A DNA stretch of 64,000 nucleotides from Bin87 sp026710825 (GCA_965232815.1 OZ247427.1:2790001-2854000), one strand, 5' to 3'; positions 16,760 to 25,760 are shown, numbered from the stretch's first letter. Notes: generated from the letters alone by a model not told the origin. Numbers and translations are program-made.

Positions 16760-18163
16760 TCAGCGCCGCCGCTCCAGGAACATCGGCATTCCACCCTTTG
16801 GACGGAGGGATATCAGCGGCAGCACCTCGGCTTTGTGCTTCGAGTCATGTCGCATATTCCAGCGTTGCCCGATGGTCGCGAGGATCAGTTTCGCCTCCAT
16901 CATGGCGAATCCATCGCCGATGCAGCGGCGGGGCCCTCCGCCGAACGGGTAATAGGAGAATTGGGGGATGCTGGAGCGGAATTGCGGCGTCCAGCGATCG
17001 GGCTGGAACTCCAGAGGCGCGTCGAAAAAACGCGCGTCCCGCTGTGCGATCAGTTGCGGCGCCAACAGGAATGCACCGGCCGGAATGTCATACCCGCCCA
17101 ACTCAAACGGATGAAACGCCATCCGACCCCAGAACCATATGGGCGGGTAGAGACGTAGCGCTTCCTCCAGCACCTGGTCCATGAACGTCAGGTTGGGCAG
17201 GTCGGCGAGCGTGGCATCGCGGTCACCGATCATACGGTCAATTTCGTCCTGGAACCTGGCCTGATGCTGGGGATGTGTTGCCAACAGATACCAGGTCCAG
17301 ATGAGGGTAACGGCTGTGGTCTCGTGGCCGGCGGCGAACATCGTCACCGTTTCATCGCGCACCTGTTCGTCGGTCAGTGCCACGCCGACCGATCCGCTGC
17401 CAGCATCGTCCGCGAACCGGGCATTCAGCAGCAACGACAGCAGGTCGTCGCCGTGCTCAGCGGCTGCGCGGCGGTCCGATATCAACCCGTAGATGACCCC
17501 GTCAAGGTCGGCCTTGGCCCGTTTGAATCTTACGGTGTAGGGCAGCGGCAGGCGGTGGAACAGCTTGCGCAGGCGCGGCGGCTGGTTGGCTCGGGTGGTG
17601 ATGTAGTTGTTGCTCAGCGCAAAAGCCGCCCCGATGCGGCGCACCTCGTCGGCCAATTCCGTGCCGAATAGCGTTTTAACCACGATGCGAAGGGTCACCT
17701 GTGACATCTCGCGGCCCATGTCGACCCGCTGCCCATCGGCCCAATGGCGCTGGTGCGAGTAGGCGTACGACTGCATCGTCTCCGCGTATTGCTCGATGTG
17801 ATCTCTGCGGAGGCTCGGCTGAATCAACCGGCGTTGACGCAGATGGTCCGCGCCAGTTGCGGTGATGAGGCCGTTGCCGGTGAGCAGTTTCATCACCTCG
17901 GTGTTGGGACCCCGTTCGATCTTGCGGTGGTTGGTGACGATGAGGTCCCTGATCAGATCAGGATGGTTGACCAGGTACACCAGGGCCGGCTTGGTCGACA
18001 GGGTCACCAGGTCGCCGTAATTGGCCGCCCTCTCCATGAACCCGATGGGGTTCCACATGTATTGCAACGTCTGCCCTACGAATGGCAACTCACGCGGGCC
18101 CGGGGGCAGACTCCCACGGTCAATGACCGGTCTGGGTGGATATGTAACGGACGCGGATGTCAT
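16760..18163 (-). CDS. Cytochrome P450
   Basis: The 467-residue product is a complete P450 monooxygenase: N-terminal proline-rich PPGPRELPFVG, the I-helix oxygen-activation motif AGHETT near 297, the K-helix EALRLYPP (ExxR), and the heme loop FGGGPRRCIG with the cysteine ligand near 418. There is no N-terminal membrane anchor, so it should be soluble as is usual in bacteria. No ferredoxin or reductase gene is adjacent. The organisation resembles fatty-acid or terpenoid hydroxylating P450s of the CYP102/CYP4-like clade, but the substrate is unknown. Confidence 0.95.
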   Translation of the reverse strand: MTSASVTYPPRPVIDRGSLPPGPRELPFVGQTLQYMWNPIGFMERAANYGDLVTLSTKPALVYLVNHPDLIRDLIVTNHRKIERGPNTEVMKLLTGNGLITATGADHLRQRRLIQPSLRRDHIEQYAETMQSYAYSHQRHWADGQRVDMGREMSQVTLRIVVKTLFGTELADEVRRIGAAFALSNNYITTRANQPPRLRKLFHRLPLPYTVRFKRAKADLDGVIYGLISDRRAAAEHGDDLLSLLLNARFADDAGSGSVGVALTDEQVRDETVTMFAAGHETTAVTLIWTWYLLATHPQHQARFQDEIDRMIGDRDATLADLPNLTFMDQVLEEALRLYPPIWFWGRMAFHPFELGGYDIPAGAFLLAPQLIAQRDARFFDAPLEFQPDRWTPQFRSSIPQFSYYPFGGGPRRCIGDGFAMMEAKLILATIGQRWNMRHDSKHKAEVLPLISLRPKGGMPMFLERRR

Positions 18164-18223
18164 CGTTCACCGCCCGCCTATCACGAGTATGAGCCTCTGA
18201 AACGGCCGCAAACTCGCTTACGA

Positions 18224-18562
18224 CTAGCCGTCCAGAGGGATGGTGGCCGTCAACCGTGGAGAGTCGCCCACCGCCCGAGTCGTGTGGCCCCGGCCGGTCA
18301 GGTCCTCTGCCAGCATGGCTTGACCCGGACCAAATCGATGTAACGACCCGTCCCCAAGGCCGATCTCCACCTCACCCTCCAAGGTGATGACGAACTGCCG
18401 CCTCGGCGCACAATGCCAGTCGCTGAAGTATCCTGACTCAACTCGCCGGAACACTATTCCACTGGTACCCTGCATCGCCGCCAGTTCGGGATGCGATTCC
18501 AACTCCAACTCCTCAATATGGGACTGGCCGTCGTCTCCGGTGTAAAGCCTGGCGATAGGCAT
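18224..18562 (-). CDS. Small cupin-domain protein
   Basis: The 112-residue product is a single cupin barrel: DWHCAPRRQFVITLEGEVEIGLGDG forms the first cupin motif region and FGPGQAMLAEDLTGRGHTTRAV the second. Histidine and glutamate positions suited to metal binding (H50, the E in LEGE, H in GHTT) are present. It may be a small dioxygenase, isomerase or ligand-binding protein. It stands between the P450 and dnaJ, transcribed leftwards from its own start, and a link to the P450 is only positional. Confidence 0.8.
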   Translation of the reverse strand: MPIARLYTGDDGQSHIEELELESHPELAAMQGTSGIVFRRVESGYFSDWHCAPRRQFVITLEGEVEIGLGDGSLHRFGPGQAMLAEDLTGRGHTTRAVGDSPRLTATIPLDG

Positions 18563-18678
18563 GGGGAGCCTCCTTGTCGAGCGGTATAGGTCTTGTATTG
18601 AATTCTATCAAAGCGAGATGCGCCCCGGGACGGGGACCACAATAGACGTGGGCCGGAGCACGTCTCGGCGCGACAATG

Positions 18679-18708
18679 TTGAGGATTTGAACGCTACTCG
18701 GCTATAAT
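18679..18708 (+). promoter_or_regulatory. Sigma-70-type promoter of dnaJ
   Basis: TTGAGG at 18679-18684, an 18-base spacer and consensus TATAAT at 18703-18708 lie 32 bases before the dnaJ ATG. No CIRCE-type inverted repeat is visible. Confidence 0.7.
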
Positions 18709-18740
18709 CAACTACCGATTCACAATTTTCAAGAATAGTT

Positions 18741-20015
18741 ATGCCTGTCGATTACTACGAAACCCTCGGTGTTGAACGGGGAGCCAACGACGAAGAGATT
18801 CGTCGCGCTTTCCGTCGCAAGGCGATGGAGTTCCATCCCGATCGCAATAAGACGCCCGGGGCCGAGGACAAGTTCAAAGAAATTAACGAGGCGTATCAGA
18901 TTCTCAGTGATCAGGAGAAACGGTCTCGTTACGATCGTTTCGGGCACGCGGGTGTGAACGGTGGCGGCGACCGTCCCTTCGACGGTTTCGATCCGTTCAG
19001 CGGGTTTGGGGATATATTCGACACATTCTTCGGCGGTGGGACCCGGACTGCCAACCAGCCCAGGGCCGGCGAAGACATTGCGCATCGTGTGAATCTCACC
19101 TTTGAAGAGGCTGTGTTCGGGTGCGAGCGGGATATCGATATTCAGAGGGTAGAGCCTTGCCACCTTTGTTCCGGCGCGGGCAACGAGCCTGGAACGCCGG
19201 TTTCAACCTGCCGTACCTGTAGCGGGTCGGGCCAGGTGCGAAGGGCGCAACGCAGCGTATTCGGCCAGTTCGCGGTAACCTCCCCGTGCTCAGCGTGTAA
19301 CGGGTCGGGCCGGTACATCGAAACCCACTGTCACAACTGCCGCGGCCGTGGATACGAACGCCGCCAACGCACCCGCGCCGTAACCATACCGGCCGGTGTG
19401 AACGACGGCATGCAGGTGCGCATCACGGGCGAGGGCGACACCGGTGCCAACGGCGGACCGCCCGGCAACCTGTACGTTCAAGTCAGAGTGCAGGACCACG
19501 AGTTGTTCGCCAGGGATGATGAGGACCTCGTTCTGCGAATGGGCGTGAATATCGCCGAAGCCGCGCTGGGCTCTTCCAAGCAGATCCCGACTCTCGACGG
19601 CGAGGAAGTCGACCTTGAAATCCCCGCCGGAACACAATCCGGCCGGGTCTTTCGGATACGGGGGTACGGCGTGCCGCGTATCCGTCGGGACGGCCGAGCC
19701 ACCAACCGGCGAGGGGATATCCGCGTCGTGGTGGACGTGAGTGTGCCCCAACGGCTCAACAAGTTCCAACGAAAACTGTTGGAAGATTTGGCGTACTCGT
19801 TCGAAAACCACGGAAACGCGCCGCCCGCCCCCACTAAATCTGAGTCCCGGAGCAAACGAAAAAACCGGAGGCCGACCAAGCCGGCGGCGGAATCCGCTGA
19901 GGAGCCGGCGACTGACAGCGTTCCCGAACCAGAAGCGGGACAGTCGTCTGTAGACGATAAGCAGAAAGGCCTTTTCGACCGCATCAAGGACACCTTCGCG
20001 CCCAGCGAGGACTGA
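18741..20015 (+). CDS. dnaJ: Chaperone DnaJ (Hsp40, type I)
   Basis: The 424-residue product contains the J-domain with the HPD motif near residue 33, a Gly/Phe-rich linker (about 70-105), four zinc-finger repeats of CxxCxGxG type (CHLCSGAG, CRTCSGSG, CSACNGSG, CHNCRGRG) and the beta-rich substrate-binding domains. It stimulates DnaK ATPase and delivers unfolded clients. Beyond the usual end there is an approximately 55-residue charged, proline-rich tail ending in a FDRIKDTF amphipathic segment, longer than in typical DnaJ. dnaK and grpE are absent here; prmA follows after 74 bases. Confidence 0.96.
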   Translation: MPVDYYETLGVERGANDEEIRRAFRRKAMEFHPDRNKTPGAEDKFKEINEAYQILSDQEKRSRYDRFGHAGVNGGGDRPFDGFDPFSGFGDIFDTFFGGGTRTANQPRAGEDIAHRVNLTFEEAVFGCERDIDIQRVEPCHLCSGAGNEPGTPVSTCRTCSGSGQVRRAQRSVFGQFAVTSPCSACNGSGRYIETHCHNCRGRGYERRQRTRAVTIPAGVNDGMQVRITGEGDTGANGGPPGNLYVQVRVQDHELFARDDEDLVLRMGVNIAEAALGSSKQIPTLDGEEVDLEIPAGTQSGRVFRIRGYGVPRIRRDGRATNRRGDIRVVVDVSVPQRLNKFQRKLLEDLAYSFENHGNAPPAPTKSESRSKRKNRRPTKPAAESAEEPATDSVPEPEAGQSSVDDKQKGLFDRIKDTFAPSED

Positions 20016-20089
20016 TTTCGCCATTACGACTAATTCGCCGAACCACCGACCCGTCGACCGACCATTGAACGTAACGGTTAAAAAGCCCG

Positions 20090-20950
20090 ATGTCTTGGCA
20101 TGAATTGAGCATCACCGTTCCGTTCGAGTACGTAGAGCCGGTCTCGTACCTGTTCGAGCGGTACGGCTACGGTTTGAGCGTTGAAACGAAGCCCGGCGAA
20201 TACGCCATTCTGCGTTCGTATCTGCCCAGTCTCTCCCGCCAGCGTCTGGCTCACATCGAGGTCGGCATCAAATTGGCTTCCAGTGTAGCGGAGTTGGGAG
20301 AACTGCAGATCACGCCTTTGGGGGTCGATGAGGACTGGCGTGATTCTTGGAAAAAGCACTTTACGCTGTTGCGAGTCGGGGAACATCTGGTTATCAAACC
20401 CTCGTGGATTGAGTACGACGCCAAACCGGGAGACGTGGTCATAGATATTGACCCTGGCCTCGCTTTCGGCACCGGCTACCATCCCACGACCTATTCGTGC
20501 CTGGAAGCGTTGGAAGAACTCATCATGCCGGGCCAGGTGATCCTCGATGTAGGCACTGGATCCGGCATTCTTACGATCGCTGCGGCAAAATTGGGAGCCG
20601 GTCACATCACCGCCGTGGACATTGACGGCCACGCGGTGAGGGCCGCGCAAAAGAATTTCCGCCGCACCGGAATATCGGAACTGGTCAACACCGACTCCGG
20701 GAGCATACCCGGCAATGCGACTCGCGGTCGCACCTACAACGTGGCGGTGGCCAATATCAGCGCTCGCGGCATCCGCTTGGTCTCACCCGCCATCCCGGAT
20801 TTGCTTGCCCCGGATGGCGTATTCGTCGCCTCCGGCATCATCGTTGACCAGCACGACGAGGCGGCGTCGGCGATATCCGATGCGGGATTGGCAGTCGATG
20901 AAATACGGCAGCGTGAAGACTGGATCACCATGTTGTGCCGGCGGCGTTGA
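20090..20950 (+). CDS. prmA: Ribosomal protein L11 methyltransferase
   Basis: The 286-residue product is a class I SAM-dependent methyltransferase with an N-terminal substrate-recognition domain and the PrmA signature DPGLAFGTGYHPTT followed by the SAM loop DVGTGSGIL near 150 and TAVDID. PrmA trimethylates lysines and the N-terminus of ribosomal protein L11. Linkage to dnaJ is a common bacterial arrangement and supports the call. The kinase-like gene begins 16 bases after its stop, so the unit probably continues. Confidence 0.9.
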   Translation: MSWHELSITVPFEYVEPVSYLFERYGYGLSVETKPGEYAILRSYLPSLSRQRLAHIEVGIKLASSVAELGELQITPLGVDEDWRDSWKKHFTLLRVGEHLVIKPSWIEYDAKPGDVVIDIDPGLAFGTGYHPTTYSCLEALEELIMPGQVILDVGTGSGILTIAAAKLGAGHITAVDIDGHAVRAAQKNFRRTGISELVNTDSGSIPGNATRGRTYNVAVANISARGIRLVSPAIPDLLAPDGVFVASGIIVDQHDEAASAISDAGLAVDEIRQREDWITMLCRRR

Positions 20951-20966
20951 CGTCGGGTCTTGGAGT

Positions 20967-21986
20967 ATGGAAACACTCACCCTAGAACGGTTTGAGTTGG
21001 TAGGCGCCCTGGGCAGCGGCGCCGATTACGATGTGCGCGCCGCAGTCGACCGGGAAACGGGTCATCAGGTGGTCTTGAAGCGACCTCTGCCTCAAGCTGT
21101 GAGCCGGCAGATGCACGGGCCGGTGGAAGAGCGGACGACGCGGACGCTGGATGCTTACGAAACTGCGGGGCAACATTGCAATGCAGTTCCTCGCATCATT
21201 GGCATCACCGAAGCTACACTGCACGACTCCTATTTCGGAGACGAAGTCGGTCAACCGTACCGGGTTAGGATCGAAGAGCGGGCAGTGGGCATCCCGTTGG
21301 TTGGCGATCCACGTAGCCGCATCCTCAGGGTCCCAATAGGCTTGGGACAAAACCTGTTTGCTTTGCACCCCTTGGCGCTGCCAGCGGATGTCTCTCCGTG
21401 GCCCATCCAGTCCCAACTCCTGGCGGCACAGGAGATCTACGAGGCTGCTGGCTATGCGCTCCTGGACCTGGGCCCCCACAACATTTTCTACTCGCCGGGC
21501 TCGGGCCAAATCTCCCTGATCGACGCCAGCGCGCTGGTTGGCCACGGGGTTGAAAGCGCTCAAGCGAACCGCGGACCTCAGGACGTCCACGAATTCTATC
21601 TTGAGATGCTAAAGTTTTACGTGGCGCCCGAGCCACCGCCAGGTGAAGCTGCTGGATATCACGATCCTTACAATCAGCGCCCCGTTATTTCGATCGACCA
21701 GGAGTGTGACGACCTGGGCCGAGCTTTTTCGACGGCCGCCGAGAACTTGCGGGAGGCGGTTAATCTATGCCTCCTGAAAATCCGCACGAAAGGCTATGGC
21801 ACGGTGGCTGAGTTTGGCAGGGACTTGCAGGAATGTTTGGCGCAAATTACGATTCTGCATGAAGCCATGCCCGGGCGCGACGAGGCGGCCGTTGCGTGGA
21901 ATTCGGCTCTGCAGCGGCTGACCGAAAACCATTGGGCCCGTTACCTGTTTGACCCGGACACCGAGTTAAACGGGTTGTCCGCCTGA
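20967..21986 (+). CDS. Protein-kinase-like protein with a divergent active site
   Basis: The 339-residue product has a kinase-like N-lobe: GALGSGADYDVRAAV (glycine loop, about 13-26) and VVLKRP with the candidate ATP-binding lysine K38. The catalytic loop reads LDLGPHN at 166-172, keeping Asp and Asn of HRDxxxxN but lacking His-Arg and the following lysine. The metal-binding DFG is DAS at 186-188. It is thus either a highly divergent kinase or a pseudokinase. A C-terminal helical region of about 100 residues follows. A PP2C phosphatase gene lies 37 bases downstream, the usual partner of Hanks-type kinases. Confidence 0.65.
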   Translation: METLTLERFELVGALGSGADYDVRAAVDRETGHQVVLKRPLPQAVSRQMHGPVEERTTRTLDAYETAGQHCNAVPRIIGITEATLHDSYFGDEVGQPYRVRIEERAVGIPLVGDPRSRILRVPIGLGQNLFALHPLALPADVSPWPIQSQLLAAQEIYEAAGYALLDLGPHNIFYSPGSGQISLIDASALVGHGVESAQANRGPQDVHEFYLEMLKFYVAPEPPPGEAAGYHDPYNQRPVISIDQECDDLGRAFSTAAENLREAVNLCLLKIRTKGYGTVAEFGRDLQECLAQITILHEAMPGRDEAAVAWNSALQRLTENHWARYLFDPDTELNGLSA

Positions 21987-22023
21987 TCACAGAATACTTA
22001 TACGCAGCGAGGGTTGTAGCGCT

Positions 22024-22704
22024 ATGCAGACCAGTTCTTTGGCAATTCTTCACGATAACGCCGCGCACGGCGAGGACAGCTATCTCACTCGGGATCTCGG
22101 CGACGGAAACTTTCTGGACGTTGTCCTGGATGGCGTGACCGGACACGGAGGAGACGAGGCCAGCGGCTCCGTTGCCGACGCGCTTAATCGAATATCTATC
22201 TCCGGGCCCGGGGATATCGTCGCAGTGTTGGAAGAGCAGAATGCTGATTTCCACCAAGTTGGCGGCGGCCGTTTTCTGCTGACCACCGCATCTGCCGCAT
22301 TGTATCTGGACGGAAAATTGCACCTCGTCAGCGTCGGGGACAGCCCGATCTACGTCATCCGGCCCGACCGGTATGAACAATACAGCGGTCGAATGGGCGG
22401 CCTGATCCGACTGGGCATCTCCAAGGCCGTCGGGGCGGAATCAACTCTCTCCGTATTCCAGACCGAGTTGGATTTGTCCGCCGACGATCGGCTGGTCTGC
22501 TGCACTGACGGCGTCAGCGACAACCTGTTGGGCGATGAGTTGATGGAGATCGTACGTGGCTCCTCCAACGCGGAGGAGGCTTCCGAGCGCGCGAAAGCCT
22601 TGGTGGACCAGCATATCGAACAGGGTCGGGACATCCGGTTCCGGGGCGGCAGGTTCCGCCACGACGACGAAACAGCGATATTCCGGTTCTTCGAAAGCGC
22701 CTGA
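22024..22704 (+). CDS. PP2C-family serine/threonine phosphatase
   Basis: The 226-residue product carries the PP2C metal-binding motifs in order: HGEDSY at 15-20, VVLDGVTGHGG at 33-43, SVGDSPIYV near 107, CTDGVSDNL near 160 and a terminal HDDETAIF. All key aspartates are present, so metal-dependent phosphatase activity is likely. It is shorter than many PP2C proteins and has no membrane segment or sensor domain. The kinase-like gene just upstream is its probable functional counterpart. Confidence 0.88.
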   Translation: MQTSSLAILHDNAAHGEDSYLTRDLGDGNFLDVVLDGVTGHGGDEASGSVADALNRISISGPGDIVAVLEEQNADFHQVGGGRFLLTTASAALYLDGKLHLVSVGDSPIYVIRPDRYEQYSGRMGGLIRLGISKAVGAESTLSVFQTELDLSADDRLVCCTDGVSDNLLGDELMEIVRGSSNAEEASERAKALVDQHIEQGRDIRFRGGRFRHDDETAIFRFFESA

Positions 22705-22760
22705 CCAGGCTCGCCGATCTGGCCTTTTCCGCCGTCTAAACACGGCTCTAACGCCCGATA

Positions 22761-22769
22761 TGTTAGACT
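22761..22769 (+). promoter_or_regulatory. Candidate extended -10 promoter of the inositol-lipid genes
   Basis: TG at 22761-22762 and TAGACT at 22764-22769 form an extended -10-like element about 90 bases before the ino1 start. It is only moderately close to consensus. Confidence 0.4.
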
Positions 22770-22786
22770 GTCTAGCACACAATTTC

Positions 22787-22804
22787 ATGCGATAACAATC
22801 GCAT
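22787..22804. promoter_or_regulatory. Perfect inverted repeat in the ino1 leader
   Basis: ATGCGAT, a 4-base gap (aaca) and ATCGCAT form a perfect palindrome just downstream of the putative promoter, where a repressor could bind. No T-run follows, so it is not a terminator. Confidence 0.4.
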
Positions 22805-22858
22805 CGGTTGCGCTATTCGACGCAAGTTGACCCGTGGTAGGTCACAAGGAGATCTCAA

Positions 22859-23953
22859 TTGGGCAAGATTAATGTTGCCATCATTGGTGTGGGAAACTGT
22901 GCCTCATCTTTGGTGCAGGGTATTCACAAATACGTAGAGGTCCCGGACGACCAGCCTATACCCGGCGTGATGCACAACCGCATTGGTGACTATCGCATTG
23001 AAGACATCGAGGTGGTCGCCGCCTTCGACGTTGATCGCAACAAGGTGGGCAAGGATCTTTCCCAAGCTATCTTCACCGAGCCCAACAACACCATCAAGTT
23101 CGCCGAGGTGCCCCACACGGGCGTCACCGTCGAGCGCGGCATGACCCATGACGGCATCGGCCGCTACCTCACCGACGTCGTGGTCAAATCCCCCCACAGC
23201 ACCGCGGACATCTCGGGCATCCTCAAAGAGCGCGAGGTCGACGTGGTGATCAACTATCTGCCGGTGGGCAGCGAGATGGCCACCAAGTGGTACGTGGAAC
23301 AGATCCTGGATGCGCGCTGCGCCATGATCAACTGCATACCGGTTTTCATCGCCCGCGAGGACTATTGGCGTGGTCGTTTTGAGGAGCGCGGCGTCCCGAT
23401 CATAGGGGACGACATCAAGTCCCAGGTCGGCGCGACCATCGTGCACCGCGTCCTCACACGCCTCATGGAAAACCGGGGCGCTGAGATCGACAACACCTAC
23501 CAACTGAACTTCGGCGGTAACACCGACTTCCTCAACATGTTGGAACGGGATCGGCTCGTTTCCAAAAAGATCTCCAAAACCGGCTCCGTTACCAGCCAGA
23601 TGGACGAAGAGCCAGAGGCCGGAGCCATCCACATTGGCCCCAGCGATCATGTGCCGTGGCTGCAAGACCGGAAGTGGTGCTACATCCACATCGATGGCAA
23701 GGTATTCGGTGGCGCTCCCGTAAAGATGGAGGTCAAGCTGGAGGTGTGGGACAGCCCCAACTCCGCCGGTGTAGTCGTGGACGCCATCCGGTGCGCCAAG
23801 TTGGCCATGGATAACGGGCAGAGCGGAGCCGTATTTGCGCCGTCAGCCTATTTCATGAAGAGCCCGCCCATCCAGTTCACAGACGCCGAAGCCCATGACA
23901 TGGTCGAAGCCTTCATAGCTGACCCGGCGGTCAACTCCGTACAGGTCTCGTAG
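22859..23953 (+). CDS. ino1: Inositol-3-phosphate synthase (Ino1/MIPS)
   Basis: The 364-residue enzyme isomerises glucose-6-phosphate to myo-inositol-1(3)-phosphate with bound NAD. The short bacterial/archaeal MIPS form is recognised by the N-terminal Rossmann loop IIGVGNCASSL, VVINYLPVGSE, NCIPVFIA, GDDIKSQVGATI, LNFGGNTDFLNM and the catalytic-domain SWNSP-like WDSPNSAGV. The start is TTG, preceded by aaggaga at proper spacing. A glycosyltransferase and a CDP-alcohol phosphatidyltransferase follow in the same direction, so the product probably feeds phosphatidylinositol synthesis. Confidence 0.94.
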   Translation: MGKINVAIIGVGNCASSLVQGIHKYVEVPDDQPIPGVMHNRIGDYRIEDIEVVAAFDVDRNKVGKDLSQAIFTEPNNTIKFAEVPHTGVTVERGMTHDGIGRYLTDVVVKSPHSTADISGILKEREVDVVINYLPVGSEMATKWYVEQILDARCAMINCIPVFIAREDYWRGRFEERGVPIIGDDIKSQVGATIVHRVLTRLMENRGAEIDNTYQLNFGGNTDFLNMLERDRLVSKKISKTGSVTSQMDEEPEAGAIHIGPSDHVPWLQDRKWCYIHIDGKVFGGAPVKMEVKLEVWDSPNSAGVVVDAIRCAKLAMDNGQSGAVFAPSAYFMKSPPIQFTDAEAHDMVEAFIADPAVNSVQVS

Positions 23954-23989
23954 CTTAGTCCAGGCAGAGCGCAAAGATGGAAGGCGGAC

Positions 23990-25150
23990 GTGGCAATGAA
24001 AATCGCCGTGGTTTCGCCATACGACTTAGCTTGGCCCGGCGGCGTGAATTCCCATGTGACCCAGTTGTCGGGTGAGTTGCGCAAACGCGGACATGACGTC
24101 TCGGTGATCGCTCCTCACTCGCCGGCCGCATCGCAGTCCGTACAATTGGGCGATCAACGCGTCATCCCCATGGGCCGTTCACTGCCTCTGTCGGCCGGTG
24201 GATCCAAGGCCCGCGTGACGCTCGATTGGTGGCTATACCCCAAAATCAGGGGCATGCTGCGCCGCGAGCGATTCGACGTAGTGCATCTCCATGAGCCGCT
24301 GGCGCCCCTCCTGCCGTTGATGGTCCTCCAGCATTCCCAGGCGGTCAATGTCGGGACATTCCACGCATACTCCCAACGTGCGCATTTGTATCGTATGGGC
24401 CGGCGAGCCGTGGGACGGTGGCAACGTCGCCTGCACGGACGCATCGCAGTGTCGCCCGCCGCCCGCGATTTCGTATCCCCGCATTTCCCCGGGTACGCCT
24501 ACCGCGTCATACCCAATGGCATCGAATTCCGACGTTTCGCAGACGCTGAGCCGTTCCCGCAATTGTTGGATGGGCGGCGTAACATCCTGTTCGTGGGCCG
24601 CAAGGACGAACGCAAAGGATTGCGCTATCTCCTGGAATCGTTCCTGATTCTCCAAACTGCTCTCGACGACCTGCGACTCATCATAGTCGGTCCCGGGGAA
24701 CCGGATCGGGCGTGCGCTGCCCTCTTGGACGCGGCCGCCACGAATGATCCGGATTCAACAGTCGTTACGGGCCCCGTTTCATCCCATGATTTACCGAGGT
24801 ACTACGCCAGCGCCGATGTATTCTGTAGCCCGGCCACGGGCAGCGAAAGCTTCGGCATCGTGTTGTTGGAAGCCATGGCGGCCGGAGCGCCGGTCGTAGC
24901 ATCGGACATCGACGGATACCGAGATGTCGTGACCCACGATGTCAACGGGCTGTTGGTTCCCCCTCGGGACACCACGGCCATAGCCCACGGTATCGCCGGA
25001 ACGCTGCAGGACCCATCGTTGTCTCAACGTCTCGGCGAGTCCGGCCGTCTAACCGCCGAACGCTACAGTTGGGAGCACGTGGCGTCCCAGGTCGAGGACT
25101 ACTACAGGCAATGCATCGAGGAGGCCAGTTCCTGTGGCGCTGCCCGGTAG
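23990..25150 (+). CDS. GT4 glycosyltransferase, PimA-like
   Basis: The 386-residue product is a GT-B fold glycosyltransferase family 4 enzyme: the N-lobe loop WPGGVNSHV, VVHLHEPLAP and GTFHAYSQ, and the C-lobe FVGRKDERKGL and the E(x7)E donor motif GSESFGIVLLEA. The N-lobe resembles phosphatidylinositol mannosyltransferase PimA, which adds the first mannose to PI. Being between ino1 and a CDP-alcohol phosphatidyltransferase (17-base overlap) makes this role likely. The start may be GTG 23990 or ATG 23996. The sugar donor is not provable from sequence. Confidence 0.85.
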   Translation: MAMKIAVVSPYDLAWPGGVNSHVTQLSGELRKRGHDVSVIAPHSPAASQSVQLGDQRVIPMGRSLPLSAGGSKARVTLDWWLYPKIRGMLRRERFDVVHLHEPLAPLLPLMVLQHSQAVNVGTFHAYSQRAHLYRMGRRAVGRWQRRLHGRIAVSPAARDFVSPHFPGYAYRVIPNGIEFRRFADAEPFPQLLDGRRNILFVGRKDERKGLRYLLESFLILQTALDDLRLIIVGPGEPDRACAALLDAAATNDPDSTVVTGPVSSHDLPRYYASADVFCSPATGSESFGIVLLEAMAAGAPVVASDIDGYRDVVTHDVNGLLVPPRDTTAIAHGIAGTLQDPSLSQRLGESGRLTAERYSWEHVASQVEDYYRQCIEEASSCGAAR

Positions 25151-25760
25151 AGAACAATTGCGGAGCGCTTTGCTCCGTTACGTCGAGGTCCCGGGCGCCC
25201 GGGCTTTCGATTCCATTGGAGTTACTCCCAACGCAATTACACTCGTCGGATTCTCGATATGCGTGGGCAGCGCGGTGTTGGTGGCCTTTGGCTGGCCTCT
25301 ATTTGCCGGTATCGCCTTCGCCGTCGGCAGCATCCTGGACCTTTTCGACGGGGCGTTGGCCAGGCTCACCGGTAAGGCATCTCCCTTCGGGGCGCTCCTG
25401 GATTCGGTTTTTGACCGTTTGGGTGAGGCCTCATTATTTGTGGGCCTGGGCATATATTATCTCTTGGGGGACCTGCCTCCGGCTCAACTCATCCTGAGCA
25501 TGTTGTCGGTTCTGCTTGGGCTGGTGTTCTCCCAGGGCGTGTCGTACCTGCGTGCGCGGGGTGAGGGCTTGGGCGCATTCACCACTTCGGGCATCATGAC
25601 TCGCACGGAGCGGGTCATAATCCTGGGGGCGGGTTTGATCGCGGAGGGGTTGGCGCCTGTGCCCATCATGGTCTGGGTCTTGTGGGTAATCGCCGGCGTC
25701 TCGTGCTTCACCTTGTTCCAGCGCATGTTCACGATCCGGAGCCTGCTCGAGCGAGAATAA
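25134..25760 (+). CDS. CDP-alcohol phosphatidyltransferase, probable PI-phosphate synthase
   Basis: The 208-residue product is an integral membrane enzyme with about six helices. The signature D69-LF-D72-G73-AL-A76-R77...G86...D90...D94 exactly fits DxxDGxxAR(x8)GxxxDxxxD, where the aspartates bind metals and CDP-diacylglycerol. Family members make phosphatidyl-glycerophosphate, serine or inositol phosphates. Its GTG start overlaps the PimA-like gene, and ino1 lies upstream, which favours phosphatidylinositol-phosphate synthase. The family is certain; the acceptor alcohol is inferred from context. Confidence 0.85.
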   Translation: MALPGREQLRSALLRYVEVPGARAFDSIGVTPNAITLVGFSICVGSAVLVAFGWPLFAGIAFAVGSILDLFDGALARLTGKASPFGALLDSVFDRLGEASLFVGLGIYYLLGDLPPAQLILSMLSVLLGLVFSQGVSYLRARGEGLGAFTTSGIMTRTERVIILGAGLIAEGLAPVPIMVWVLWVIAGVSCFTLFQRMFTIRSLLERE

